Source: Deinococcus multiflagellatus
GTDB lineage: Bacteria; Deinococcota; Deinococci; Deinococcales; Deinococcaceae
Length of the DNA: 64,000 nucleotides
NCBI RefSeq assembly: GCF_020166415.1
Contig: NZ_JAIQXV010000022.1
Coordinates: forward strand, 1 to 64,000
Direction of reading: 5' to 3'
The stretch's first letter is position 1. Each line of letters begins with the position of its first letter. Shown here in pieces: positions 50,150 to 58,347 of the stretch. The notes under the pieces were generated by a model, which was not told the DNA's origin, ran no database searches, and saw only the letters and a list, made by a program, of their open reading frames with translations. The translations under genes were made by a program, and so were the position numbers.

Positions 50150-50172
50150 TGTGACCAGCACATTCATACCGG

Positions 50173-50190
50173 CCCCCGCGAAAGCGGGGG
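50173..50190 (+). terminator. Terminator after higA
   Basis: CCCCCGC and GCGGGGG flank a GAAA tetraloop and are followed by TTCG. A short, stable hairpin 24 nt after the antitoxin stop. Confidence 0.65.
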
Positions 50191-50245
50191 TTCGTCATCT
50201 TATGAACATGCTCGCCGGAAGGGGAGAGCCTGCTAGCGTGACCGG

Positions 50246-51163
50246 ATGGCCGGGAAGCAGAAGCCAGCGCGGCGGCACCATGTGGTGCCGAAGTTCTACT
50301 TGAAGCACTGGACCCAACCAGACGGCCGGATGTTTGCCTTTCATCTGCCGCGAGAGCAACTGCTCCCGCCCGTTAAGCCGGCCGAGGTGGCGTACGTCAA
50401 AGGCTTTCACACAGTGATCGGAGCTGCTCGCCCAGATGAATTCGAACACTGGCTCAGCGCCAACGTGGAAGATCCTCTCGCTCGCGTGCATCAGAAGACA
50501 CTGACCAGCCTGCGTCAACAACGGCTATTACCAGCAGACCTTCGCGCAGATCTGGACAGTCTGACGGCCTACCAGATGCTCCGGCTGCCGCGCACCCGAG
50601 AGCTGGTCAAGCCACTCCTGAAGGAAGCTGGGGTTCCAGGTCCGCTCGATGATTCCGCCAGAGCCTGGCATCTCGAGTTCCTGAGAGGCACAGACAGTTT
50701 TGTCCTAAATATGGTGCTGGAGAGCTTGGCCGAATTTCAGCTTGCCGTTCTCCGTGCGCCCCCGAACCGGTCCTTCTGGGCGAGTGACGCCCCTGTGCTT
50801 GCGCTGCATGATGCCATTGAGGTCCGTTCCAGTTCACACGGTTTTCGCTCAACCACACGCTCAAAAATGGGCAGGCTGCCTGGGCTCAAGCATCCCCGCG
50901 CGCAACTCTACTTTCCGCTGGCTCCGGATCTCACAGCGGCCTATTTCCGCACATCGCCCCTGCTGCGGCCCTATGAAGTGCAACCAGCAACCCGCAGCAA
51001 TGTCGACTGGGTCAACGAACGCACCATGGCCCATGCCACTCAGTTGGTCTTTGGTCTCTACCCCATCGCGCCTCAGACTGACATGTGGCAGAGGATCAAG
51101 GCTTACCGGGAGGAGGTCGCTCAGGCCGATCAGTCCGCCAAGCCTGAGGCCGGCAGCTCCTAA
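50246..51163 (+). CDS. DUF4238 protein, 305 aa
   Basis: The N-terminus KPARRHHVVPKFYLKHW is the H-H-x-V-P-x-x-Y-L signature of DUF4238. A long helical centre (DPLARVHQKTLTSLRQQRLL) and RSFWASDAPVLALHDA, LYFPLAPDLTAAYF follow, the usual pattern (S/W-D-P-V, P-L-x-P) of this family. Its members lie often in genomic islands and near defence genes; the function is unproven. It follows the HigBA unit in the same direction, but after a terminator, so it is separate. Confidence 0.75.
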   Translation: MAGKQKPARRHHVVPKFYLKHWTQPDGRMFAFHLPREQLLPPVKPAEVAYVKGFHTVIGAARPDEFEHWLSANVEDPLARVHQKTLTSLRQQRLLPADLRADLDSLTAYQMLRLPRTRELVKPLLKEAGVPGPLDDSARAWHLEFLRGTDSFVLNMVLESLAEFQLAVLRAPPNRSFWASDAPVLALHDAIEVRSSSHGFRSTTRSKMGRLPGLKHPRAQLYFPLAPDLTAAYFRTSPLLRPYEVQPATRSNVDWVNERTMAHATQLVFGLYPIAPQTDMWQRIKAYREEVAQADQSAKPEAGSS

Positions 51164-51228
51164 ACCTCCATAAGTGCCGCACAATAAGGCTCACATACGT
51201 CATTTCCACTCCTTGATGTGGCAGATGA

Positions 51229-52230
51229 GTGCAGCACGCGTCCGGCGGTATGCTCTCGGGCATGACACTGGCGCTGATGGCCCACAACCTGGACCTGCAG
51301 GCCCGTGCCGATCGACTCGCGCGCCTGGAACCGGACGCGCTGCGCCGCGAAGCGGTCGAAGCCGCCCGGGATTTGAACCGCGACGCGCTGTGGGCGCTCG
51401 TGGAAGCCTTCCTGGTCACCCGGGGTGGGCGGGGCGCCCGGGTGAGCAAACACACGCTGGAGTCCTATCAGATCGGCGTGCAGACCTTCCTGGACTGGGC
51501 GCAGCCGAACAGCGTGAGTTTGCTGCGGCCCCGGGCGAACGATGGTTTTCGTTACGCCCGCTTTCTCGAAGCGCAGGGCCTATCGCCCAGCAGTGTGCGG
51601 GTGCGCCTCGCGGCGGCGCGATCCCTGTTCAGCGCTCTGCGCTGGGCGGAAGCCACGCAGGCCGCGCCGTTCACGGACGTGAAGACTGCCGCGGACCCCG
51701 TACCGCGCTGGGAGAAGCGCAAGCCCTACGCGGACGAGGATGTCGCGGCGCTGCTCGCGATAGGCGGGATGCAGGACGCGGTGATCATCCTGCTGGGCGC
51801 GCACTGCGGCCTGCGCAACAGTGAGATGCTGACCCTGCTGCGCAAGGACGTGCACCTGGACGTGCGGGAGCCGTACATCACGGTGACCGGGAAGCGCAGC
51901 AAGCGCCAGGATGTGGCGCTGTCCCGCTCGGCGGCCGCGGCGCTGCGCACGTGGTTGGCCGCCACACCCGGGGTGGCGCCGTACGTGCTCAGCATCCGCA
52001 CGCGGCAGGGGTTGGAGAAGGCGGTCAAGCGGTTGTGTCGGGAGGCGAACGTGCAGTACGAGGGCCGTGAGGTGCACGGGCTGCGGCACTCGGCGGGCAC
52101 AAAGGTATTCACCGTGACGCAGGACCTGCTGGCCGTGCGGGACACGCTGCGCCACCGGGACGTGACGAGCAGCGAGATCTACGTGAATTACGCCCGCGCC
52201 GGGAAGAAGAAGGTCAACGCTGACTGGTAG
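51229..52230 (+). CDS. int: Tyrosine recombinase/integrase
   Basis: An N-terminal SAM-like core-binding domain (about residues 50-150) precedes the catalytic domain. The active-site set is complete: Arg196 (HCGLRNSEML), Lys222 (TGKRSKRQ), His283-x-x-Arg286 (HGLRHSAGT), His309 (LRHRDVT) and Tyr318 (SSEIYVNY). No arm-binding domain is evident, giving a XerC/D-like size. Starts at 51229 (GTG), 51250 or 51262 (ATG) are possible. It should mediate integration/excision, and a 46-bp inverted repeat lies just behind the gene. Confidence 0.88.
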   Translation: MQHASGGMLSGMTLALMAHNLDLQARADRLARLEPDALRREAVEAARDLNRDALWALVEAFLVTRGGRGARVSKHTLESYQIGVQTFLDWAQPNSVSLLRPRANDGFRYARFLEAQGLSPSSVRVRLAAARSLFSALRWAEATQAAPFTDVKTAADPVPRWEKRKPYADEDVAALLAIGGMQDAVIILLGAHCGLRNSEMLTLLRKDVHLDVREPYITVTGKRSKRQDVALSRSAAAALRTWLAATPGVAPYVLSIRTRQGLEKAVKRLCREANVQYEGREVHGLRHSAGTKVFTVTQDLLAVRDTLRHRDVTSSEIYVNYARAGKKKVNADW

Positions 52231-52283
52231 GCCAGCTGTGACGAAACTGCTGTTCCGCACCTTAACTGATAGCGGTGATGGAG

Positions 52284-52329
52284 CCCCTTACATCTCTCGT
52301 CAGTGATCATTGACGAGAGATGTAAGGGG
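52284..52329. repeat. 19-bp perfect inverted repeat behind the integrase
   Basis: CCCCTTACATCTCTCGTCA and its exact complement flank an 8-nt loop that itself contains TGATCA. It is 53 nt past the integrase stop and 107 nt before the convergent HEPN-like gene. It may be a two-way terminator, an attachment-site arm, or the residue of an element with matching ends. Confidence 0.6.
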
Positions 52330-52435
52330 ACTGTAGCCAAGGGTGCGGCATCCAGCCGCGCTTCAAACTTGTGCACGTATCAGCAGATCGCATGTCCCAA
52401 AAGGCTCCAAGGAGGCAGCCAAAGGGCATGTCGTG

Positions 52436-53809
52436 TTAGGCCGGCTCTACCGTAGAACGGGTAGGCGTTGGCTCATCCTCGACCGGGTCTTCTGCCAACC
52501 ACCCTAACTCCTTCAACTCGCGCTTAAGCCCGGTGAACCAACTATAAGGACGATCCTGAACCAGTTGATTCCAGTCGGGTGCCAGTCCTGCATAGGTTTC
52601 TTTCGTACTCTGCAGCAACTGACGCAACCGGAATGGAACAACAAAATCTGCCTCGTAGATCTGTCTGTTCTCCCGCGCTGCTACGAGCACACAACGAACC
52701 TCAGCTTCAGAGAGGATATTCAGCATTCCGAGAATCAATTCCAGGAATTGTCCTGCAGCTTTATAGGTGTTCACTGTCTCAAGACGTTCCACAGCCAGCA
52801 ACGCCAGGTCGCGTTGTGGTTGGTTCTCAGCCATGAGGATAGGAACGAGTTCATCTGCCGGCATCTCGGCCAGCCGGGTGTATGCAGCGTGGCGAAGTGG
52901 TGGCAGCTTCAACGCGCTCAACAGCGTCTCCCCCTGCGTAGCCGCGGCCTGCTCTAAGAATGTGATCAGTCGACGCTGTTCGTGGTCAGGCAGCTGGAGC
53001 CACAGATCTGAGTCAAGTTGTAGCAGGTCTATTACAAAGGGGAGCGTTTTCTCGTCTCCGTCAGACACACGTTTTACCCAATGGTCACTCATGGCCTGCT
53101 GATACAAGGCGAAACGGCGGTCTTTGACTGCGAGCAACACATGGAGCGCTCGCAAGCGCGGTACAGCAGGCGTCTCTGCGAGAGCCTGCTGAAGGTATAG
53201 CTTGACGATCTGTGTGACGAGGACATCCTTGCCACGATCTATATATTTTGGCCCCAGGTAAGCCGTCACCTGACTGAGTTGGAGCGGAAAAGTCTGACTC
53301 TCAACCTCCGCTTTGAATCGTCTGAGAGCGCTACGCCCTTGGACTGGAGGGTGTGCGAAGAGCGCACGCGTGGCAATAACCAAGTGTGCCCGGATCTGCT
53401 CAGGCGTCGGGTCATACAAAGTGCCGTCTGGCGTTAACGCTGGGTGCGCACACCGGTGACGATCTTGCCGCAACCGCTCTAATTCATCCGCCTCAATCGC
53501 GCTCAGGAACTCGTATTTGTCACGGGCGAGGGTCAAAATCTCGTGCTCAAAGATTTGAAGATTGCGAAGTTCCTTGTTCTGAATCCACCCCTCAAGTTGC
53601 GTGATCTCAGCGGTGGCCTGCGGATCCCCACTGGCTGCCAATTCACGAATTTTTCCGATAACGTCGGAATTGACTGCCACCCACAAACTTAGGACGGCGG
53701 CGCGCAGTGCGCCGGCCCGGAGAGCCCGTACGCTCTCACTGACGTACTTCCGAATCTCCGGCGCGCGGATCTGCAGGATCAGATCATCAGGGTCATGCAG
53801 CATGGTCAT
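52436..53809 (-). CDS. HEPN-like protein with RxxxxH motif, 457 aa
   Basis: Residues about 20-150 are helical, with VRALRAGALRAAVLSLWVAV followed by an Arg117-x4-His122 motif in RLRQDRHRCAHPALT, matching the R-N-x-x-x-H of HEPN ribonucleases. The rest is a helical repeat-type region with Leu-rich segments (LLQLDSDLWLQLPDHEQRRL, ELILGMLNILSEAEVRCVLV). ATG 53809. The next gene upstream ends one base before, so they form an operon. HEPN proteins commonly act as toxins in abortive defence. Assignment rests on motif and pattern; no search was possible. Confidence 0.65.
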   Translation of the reverse strand: MTMLHDPDDLILQIRAPEIRKYVSESVRALRAGALRAAVLSLWVAVNSDVIGKIRELAASGDPQATAEITQLEGWIQNKELRNLQIFEHEILTLARDKYEFLSAIEADELERLRQDRHRCAHPALTPDGTLYDPTPEQIRAHLVIATRALFAHPPVQGRSALRRFKAEVESQTFPLQLSQVTAYLGPKYIDRGKDVLVTQIVKLYLQQALAETPAVPRLRALHVLLAVKDRRFALYQQAMSDHWVKRVSDGDEKTLPFVIDLLQLDSDLWLQLPDHEQRRLITFLEQAAATQGETLLSALKLPPLRHAAYTRLAEMPADELVPILMAENQPQRDLALLAVERLETVNTYKAAGQFLELILGMLNILSEAEVRCVLVAARENRQIYEADFVVPFRLRQLLQSTKETYAGLAPDWNQLVQDRPYSWFTGLKRELKELGWLAEDPVEDEPTPTRSTVEPA

Positions 53810-53810
53810 G

Positions 53811-54224
53811 TCAGTCTATGGATCGGTTTTTGGTAAACGCGATAGGAGCTGAAGGTTGTCTGTAGGAGTGAAGCATGCCGGCAGACTCGAACAGGCTCCG
53901 CAAGGTGCCATGCTCAGGGAGGCGTAATTCGCCAGGCGAGACCACCAAAAGGAAATTCTGCTCGCCCTGCTGAAATGCCAGTGCATAGGCCGTCTGACCG
54001 GGTAATAGCGTCGGGCGGCGCAGTTCGGCAGGCTCAATTGCACGCATGGCACGTACGGGCACGCCCCTATAGAGGCGCACCACGAAGACTTGTACCTGCC
54101 GGCTGGCCGACAAGAGTAAAGCCAAGCCCTGTTCATACGTACGAGTAGGGTCGGCGGAGTGGTAATGGACTCGGACGAGGTCTTCGCGTTTGAGTGTATC
54201 TTTCAGTTTCAGGGGACGGAACAT
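53811..54224 (-). CDS. Partner of the HEPN-like protein, 137 aa
   Basis: ATG 54224 follows AGGAG. The sequence is alpha/beta: LVRVHYHSADPTRTYEQGLA, VQVFVVRLYRGVPVRAMRAI, TAYALAFQQGEQNFLLVVSP. There is no HTH, nucleotidyltransferase or membrane signature. Its stop lies one base before the next start, so the two are co-translated. As a small protein before a HEPN-like effector it may be antitoxin or sensor, which is inference. Confidence 0.6.
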   Translation of the reverse strand: MFRPLKLKDTLKREDLVRVHYHSADPTRTYEQGLALLLSASRQVQVFVVRLYRGVPVRAMRAIEPAELRRPTLLPGQTAYALAFQQGEQNFLLVVSPGELRLPEHGTLRSLFESAGMLHSYRQPSAPIAFTKNRSID

Positions 54225-54273
54225 GGCGACTCCTGATCAAAGAGACGATGACGGTTGTCATTGGCGCTTACAA

Positions 54274-54313
54274 CACGGAAGCTGGCCCTGATGCATCAGG
54301 GCCAGCTTCCGTG
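54274..54313 (-). terminator. 40-bp perfect palindrome, terminator-like
   Basis: CACGGAAGCTGGCCCTGATG is followed directly by its exact complement, ending six bases from the ImmA/IrrE-like stop and 50 nt before the next operon. TTG follows on the minus strand rather than a long T-run. Most likely ends the XRE-ImmA transcript. Confidence 0.6.
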
Positions 54314-54318
54314 AATGC

Positions 54319-55509
54319 TCACCCAGTGGTGAGTTGAAGATTCTTGCTGTGTACTTCGACCAACTCGTCCGGCTCCTTAAAAAAATCGAGCGGTAGGTTA
54401 CCCACTCTTCTGATTGATTCGGGTGACCGTATTAGGTCGGCGCAGATGTCGTTTTTGGTGAAGTCAGCTTCGCTGAGAAGCACTTGTACTGCTTGTGGGA
54501 ATGCGACAGTCGCCTCTGGATCAGTTGAGAAGTCAAGGGGCTCTCGCTTGTTCCATTTCCGCCTCACTAGGTTTTTGCGGATTCGAACAAAGTCCTCTTG
54601 CTCGATCACTTCCAAGTCAAGGAGTCGGTGGGCAATAGCGCCAATAGAGACGCCCCATCTCTTCTTAAGCAGCAAGAGAGAATCCAGGTCGATTGACTCT
54701 GCCTCTTGCAGGAGAGGACCTGCAGGGAGCAGCAGAGCACTAGCGAACCGGTGGGCCTGCTTCTCAAGGCGCTCGTAAATCCGGTCATCGTTGAGTTCTG
54801 CTGGCATGACCTGTCGGTGGAGCAGCAAATGCCCCAGCTCATGCGAGAGGTCAAATCGGGAACGGAAGTAGTTGGTCTTGTAGTCGTTGAGGGCGATGAT
54901 TCCTCTGCCACTCGAGCTGTAGAACGAGTAACCATCAATGTCATCAGCGCCAACATCAAATCGAGAGACCAGGATGCCGTGGGACTCCACAGTCCGGGTG
55001 AGGTGCTCGATCGGGCCGAGGCCAAGCCGCCAGTGCTTGCGAAGGCGAAGGGCTGCGTCATCGATGATGGTCAAATCGACGTTGTCTGTCGCTAGGAGGG
55101 AAAGGAAATCTGTTGGCAGATCTAACTCAGGGAACGAAACGTACTCTTCAAGAAACAGGCTGAGGTCTTCCAGCCACCGTTGCCACGCTGAGGCGCGACG
55201 TAGTTCGGGTGCAGTCACCCGCTTAAGTCGGCGGAAAAAAGTGACGGTGCGGTCTTCACCTTCACGCAGCGGCTGATAGAAGAAGCCAACAGGTTGGTCC
55301 AGTGTGTCGGACAGTGTGATCACCACTTCGCTTGATGGGCGATCAGCCCCTGACTCGTACCGGGAAATCGCTTGCTTTGATTTACCAATGCGGTCGGCGA
55401 GCGTGGTCATTGTCAGTCCCTGTGCTTCCCTAGCTTGTTTGAGTCGTTCCCCTTGAAAGACCTGCAAACCCTGAAACAACAGGTTCTTGGGTCTGGGGGC
55501 AGCGGTCAT
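54319..55509 (-). CDS. XRE-ImmA/IrrE fusion metalloprotease-regulator
   Basis: An XRE HTH occupies residues about 20-75 (RLKQAREAQGLTMTTLADRI, GKSKQAISRYESGADRPSSE). The ImmA/IrrE peptidase follows, with the zinc motif HELGH at 223-227 and the third ligand region LEKQAHRFASALLLP at about 248-262. Such proteins cleave repressors after DNA damage or control adjacent genes (ImmA on ICEBs1, IrrE/PprI on DdrO in Deinococcus). The ATG overlaps the upstream stop (ATGA), so it is coupled to that gene. It could be an inducer of this prophage or a toxin-antitoxin-type COG2856 protein. Confidence 0.85.
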   Translation of the reverse strand: MTAAPRPKNLLFQGLQVFQGERLKQAREAQGLTMTTLADRIGKSKQAISRYESGADRPSSEVVITLSDTLDQPVGFFYQPLREGEDRTVTFFRRLKRVTAPELRRASAWQRWLEDLSLFLEEYVSFPELDLPTDFLSLLATDNVDLTIIDDAALRLRKHWRLGLGPIEHLTRTVESHGILVSRFDVGADDIDGYSFYSSSGRGIIALNDYKTNYFRSRFDLSHELGHLLLHRQVMPAELNDDRIYERLEKQAHRFASALLLPAGPLLQEAESIDLDSLLLLKKRWGVSIGAIAHRLLDLEVIEQEDFVRIRKNLVRRKWNKREPLDFSTDPEATVAFPQAVQVLLSEADFTKNDICADLIRSPESIRRVGNLPLDFFKEPDELVEVHSKNLQLTTG

Positions 55510-56267
55510 GAGGTCTTCTGTTCCTCGGTGGTGCTGGGCACGTCCTGTGCTGCGGGTTCGCCGCGGCGCCGGCGGGTGGTCACGAGTTTCGGTTCAGAAG
55601 CGGCTGGGAGCGCTGGTGAAACTGGAGCGATAAGGGGCGTGATAACCATCTCTTCAAGCACGCGCGCCATTCTGCCAGCAGCTCGCTCCATCATGTCGAT
55701 ATAGGCACCAAATCGCCGTCCGTCCTGTTCGTAGGCAGAAAGGCGGATGAACTCCGGTTCGGCTGGCACGCCAAATTCAAAAGTGTGGCCGAATTGGAGG
55801 GCGCCGATCACGTCTTCACTCATGGGGCGCACTTCTTCAGGCGGATCCGTGAGTTCAATCCGTTCGCGCTGTTGGAGAAGGCGGAGATAGGCTTTGGGAC
55901 TGGGTTTGGTGGTTGGGGTCCGGGTTTTGAAGGGGGCCACCTTGAGCCGGCCGAAGTTCATGTAGATGAACGCGTTGGTTTTGGTGGGGTTGAGGGCCAC
56001 GCGGATGCGAACGCCTGATGTCTTGGGAAACAACGCTGCCCTGAGGTAACGGTTGATCAGGTTGGGCAGCAGGGAACTGAAGGTCTGCTTGGCCAAGGTG
56101 GTGTCGGGATCGGCAGACGCCTCCTCATGGGCATGGGCGTATGCCTTTCGAATAGCGGCGTTGATTCGGGCCGCTGTGTCTTCGCTGACCTCCTGCTCCA
56201 TCAACTGGAGGACGACCCGCTGTTCTTCGGTAAAGGCTGGCTGCTTTTGTCCCCGTTTTCTGCTCAT
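55506..56267 (-). CDS. Hypothetical partner of the ImmA/IrrE protein, 253 aa
   Basis: ATG 56267 (MSRKRGQKQPAFTEEQRVVL); another ATG-type start 12 bases upstream is possible. The N-terminus is helical (LQLMEQEVSEDTAARINAAI). The centre is beta-rich (GVRIRVALNPTKTNAFIYMN), and there is a Pro/Ala-rich tail with RRRRGEPAA. The four-base overlap with the protease gene means coordinated expression, so it may be its target or modulator. It is the promoter-proximal gene. No family recognised. Confidence 0.6.
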   Translation of the reverse strand: MSRKRGQKQPAFTEEQRVVLQLMEQEVSEDTAARINAAIRKAYAHAHEEASADPDTTLAKQTFSSLLPNLINRYLRAALFPKTSGVRIRVALNPTKTNAFIYMNFGRLKVAPFKTRTPTTKPSPKAYLRLLQQRERIELTDPPEEVRPMSEDVIGALQFGHTFEFGVPAEPEFIRLSAYEQDGRRFGAYIDMMERAAGRMARVLEEMVITPLIAPVSPALPAASEPKLVTTRRRRGEPAAQDVPSTTEEQKTS

Positions 56268-56279
56268 CTCAGAACACAC

Positions 56280-57532
56280 TATGGGTCTTTTTTACAATTT
56301 TGTCTAGTGAGCGTAGATTTTCTGCCCATATGTCTCCTTTGAATTCCAATGACCCGGCGACAGACAATGATGGTCTTACCAAAAATCAGCGCCAGGACGA
56401 CAAATATAGCCATTATGGCAGGACCGTATCGTAAGCCAGTTCGTTGAATTCGACTAACGAATGGTTATGGAGTATGTCCTGCTTGCGTCAACGTGAACTC
56501 TCGGCCGCAGGAGTCGAATCTGCTTGATGCCGGGGCCGAGGTGTTGTGAACGCTGAAGTGCCCATGGGTTCAGGGAGGTGCAGCAGGGGTCAGGGCTGCG
56601 TGGAAACTTCCGGCATTGAATTCGTGTCAGGCGATGGCCGAGCCTGACGACGTGTCAAGCACGGGCCATGGTAGAGCGGTCTGGGCGTGCCCCCCAAGGC
56701 TGCGCCCGGGCGCGGTGTGTTCATCGGCACACGCCGCTTCAGCCAGTGATGGCCTGGAGATGATGCCCACGCGGTTCTGGTGGGGGTGGAGGGCGCCAGG
56801 ATTGAACTGGCCTCGGGGCTCCCCGGCCGGAGACCCTCCATGACATGCCCCTGCACGGGGCAGGGGCTGGAATGTGGTGTTCGGACGCCTTCCTGCTCTT
56901 GGTGGCGTAGGGACCTCACCACCGGTCATCTTCGGGCGGCGCCGGTGTGGCCGCCTCCCCCGTCTGTCTCGCGCCAGGGGGATCAGGGGCGCGCTGCACC
57001 GTCCTCGGGGTGCAGGCCGCTTCACGCATGCCGGGCCGAGCCTTGACGGGCCAGGGAGTTCGCGAAGTGGGGGTGCAGCTGCCGTTTGGCTGTGGGGCTA
57101 CGAAGGCACGTCAGGGATCAACTGTGCGGGGGGTTTGGCCTCTCAGCCACCTTGCCGCGTGAACCAAGCGGAACGTCGTCACAGGCCGTATCCGTATCTG
57201 CGCCGTCGAGGATGAAGCGGTATCGGCGCACTCGGTGGGGCTTGGCTGCACAGAGGCACGCGCACGCCCAGCCGTGTGGGCTGGGGGCGGGTGCTCAGGT
57301 CCTGGTTGTCATGCGTCACGCTCGGGTTGGAGCAGTGGACCCTGGTCGTGTGCGGCCGTCCGGGGTATGGCCGTGAGAAAGAGCGCTAGTGGTGTGGCTT
57401 CGGCGTGCAGGCTCGGCCTTGCTGGCAGGTGATGGGTGGCGACAGGGCAACAGGGGGCGGCGCTGGCAAGCCCAGGCGGGTCATGGCGGCACCTGCGCCG
57501 CGCGGCCCGCACCGTGCGTGCTTTGATGGGGC
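56280..57532. other. Gene-poor stretch of about 1.25 kb
   Basis: The first 60 nt (56280-56340) are AT-rich and likely hold the promoter of the leftward ImmA operon (TAGACA and CATAGT, 17 bp apart, on the minus strand). The remainder contains only Arg/Gly/Pro-rich open frames without ribosome sites, which I take for noise, plus a tRNA-like fold. It may be decayed DNA from an earlier insertion. Confidence 0.5.
56787..56839 (-). ncRNA. tRNA-like fragment: T-arm and acceptor stem without anticodon arm
   Basis: On the minus strand GGAGGGT pairs with GCCCTCC (one G-U) as a seven-base acceptor stem. GCCAG-TTCAATC-CTGGC forms a perfect T-arm with the canonical TTCRANY loop, and A follows as discriminator base. 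Only 21 nt replace the D and anticodon arms. It cannot be a functional tRNA. It resembles the tRNA 3' segments that phages keep at attachment sites. Confidence 0.4.
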
Positions 57533-58144
57533 GTGGACATCACCCTGCTGATCGTTCTCGTGCCGCTGATCATCTTTGTTGCGGGGCTCGCTGCCCTCTT
57601 CCTGGCCCGCAAGAAGCGGCGCCTGCTGTGGCCAGCCCTTGCGGCGCTCCTGGGGGCACCCGCGCTGTTCTTCGTGGCCGTGATCCTCTGGGAGAGCAGC
57701 CTCAGCCCAGAGGAAGCGGCCAGCTTCACGCTGCCCCAGGCGGGCACGGCGGCTAGCCGCGCGGCGCAGGTCAATGCCCCCCAGGCCGCGCCCGGGGTGG
57801 CTGAGGAGGCGCGCCAATTGGCGGTCATCGCAGGCCGCCGTCCCGCCGACCCGGAGATTGCGCACAAAGTTGCCCAGCTGGACCGGCTCTGCCCTGACAC
57901 CACGCCCAGCACGGCAGACCTCGTGGTCAACCTGCGGCAGGTGGTGGCCGACCACACGGGCCGTGAGCCTGACATCGTGGCGGTCCTGGACCAGTTCATC
58001 AAGGCCCAGGACGGGCCAGCCGCCGCGCGGAAAGTCCCCTGTGTGAAGACTGGGGGCGTGGTGGCCAGACTGCTGGTGGAAGGCTTGTAAACCATCAGCG
58101 CACCTGCGCCAGCACGCCGCCGCCGGACGTGCTTTGATGCGGCA
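57489..58144 (+). repeat. Duplicated 45-bp promoter/start region (57489-57533 and 58100-58144)
   Basis: Both copies begin GCACCTGCGCC, contain CGTGCTTTGATG (57517-57528, 58128-58139) and reach the start codon at the same distance (44 bp; five bases after the TTTGATG block). The block looks like a -10 element of leaderless transcripts. It seems the promoter and 5' end were copied. Confidence 0.5.
57533..58090 (+). CDS. Membrane protein of unknown function, 185 aa
   Basis: GTG 57533 starts MDITLLIVLVPLIIFVAGLA, the first transmembrane helix, followed by KKRR and a second (LLWPALAALLGAPALFFVAV). The C-terminal part is soluble and helical (ADLVVNLRQVVADHTGREPD). No ribosome site precedes it; the upstream TTTGATG box suggests a leaderless mRNA. 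Topology predicts both helices near the N-terminus with the soluble domain on one side. Function unknown. Confidence 0.65.
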   Translation: MDITLLIVLVPLIIFVAGLAALFLARKKRRLLWPALAALLGAPALFFVAVILWESSLSPEEAASFTLPQAGTAASRAAQVNAPQAAPGVAEEARQLAVIAGRRPADPEIAHKVAQLDRLCPDTTPSTADLVVNLRQVVADHTGREPDIVAVLDQFIKAQDGPAAARKVPCVKTGGVVARLLVEGL

Positions 58145-58347
58145 TGTCCCTATATGGACCGGCGGCCCTGGCGCTCCTGCTGGGCAACGTCATCGTGGTC
58201 ACGCAGGCCCGCAACCGGAGGTTGAAGACCGTCATGCTGGCGCCTCAGACGAGGATGACATGCCCTCCTGATGTCGCTGAGCAAGCTGCGCACGGATGGA
58301 GCGGACCTTTTGGGTGCTCCATCGCGCCCCACCGGTGGGGCGCTTGA
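58144..58347 (+). CDS. Short membrane-type frame behind the duplicated promoter, probably truncated
   Basis: ATG 58144 begins MSLYGPAALALLLGNVIVVT, a single hydrophobic helix, then RNRRLKTV. After about 35 codons the sequence loses protein-like character and runs antisense to the GIY-YIG gene for over 100 nt. It may be a relic of a copy of the preceding gene or a real small membrane peptide. Confidence 0.35.
   Translation: MSLYGPAALALLLGNVIVVTQARNRRLKTVMLAPQTRMTCPPDVAEQAAHGWSGPFGCSIAPHRWGA

Noticed and set aside
50173..50190. The hairpin after higA as an attachment site
   Set aside because: A short GAAA-loop stem right behind a stop codon is fully explained as a terminator.
56590..57430. 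Several Arg/Pro/Gly-rich open frames on both strands
   Set aside because: No ribosome sites, no protein-like residue pattern, and one of them runs across the tRNA-like fold, a known source of spurious proteins.
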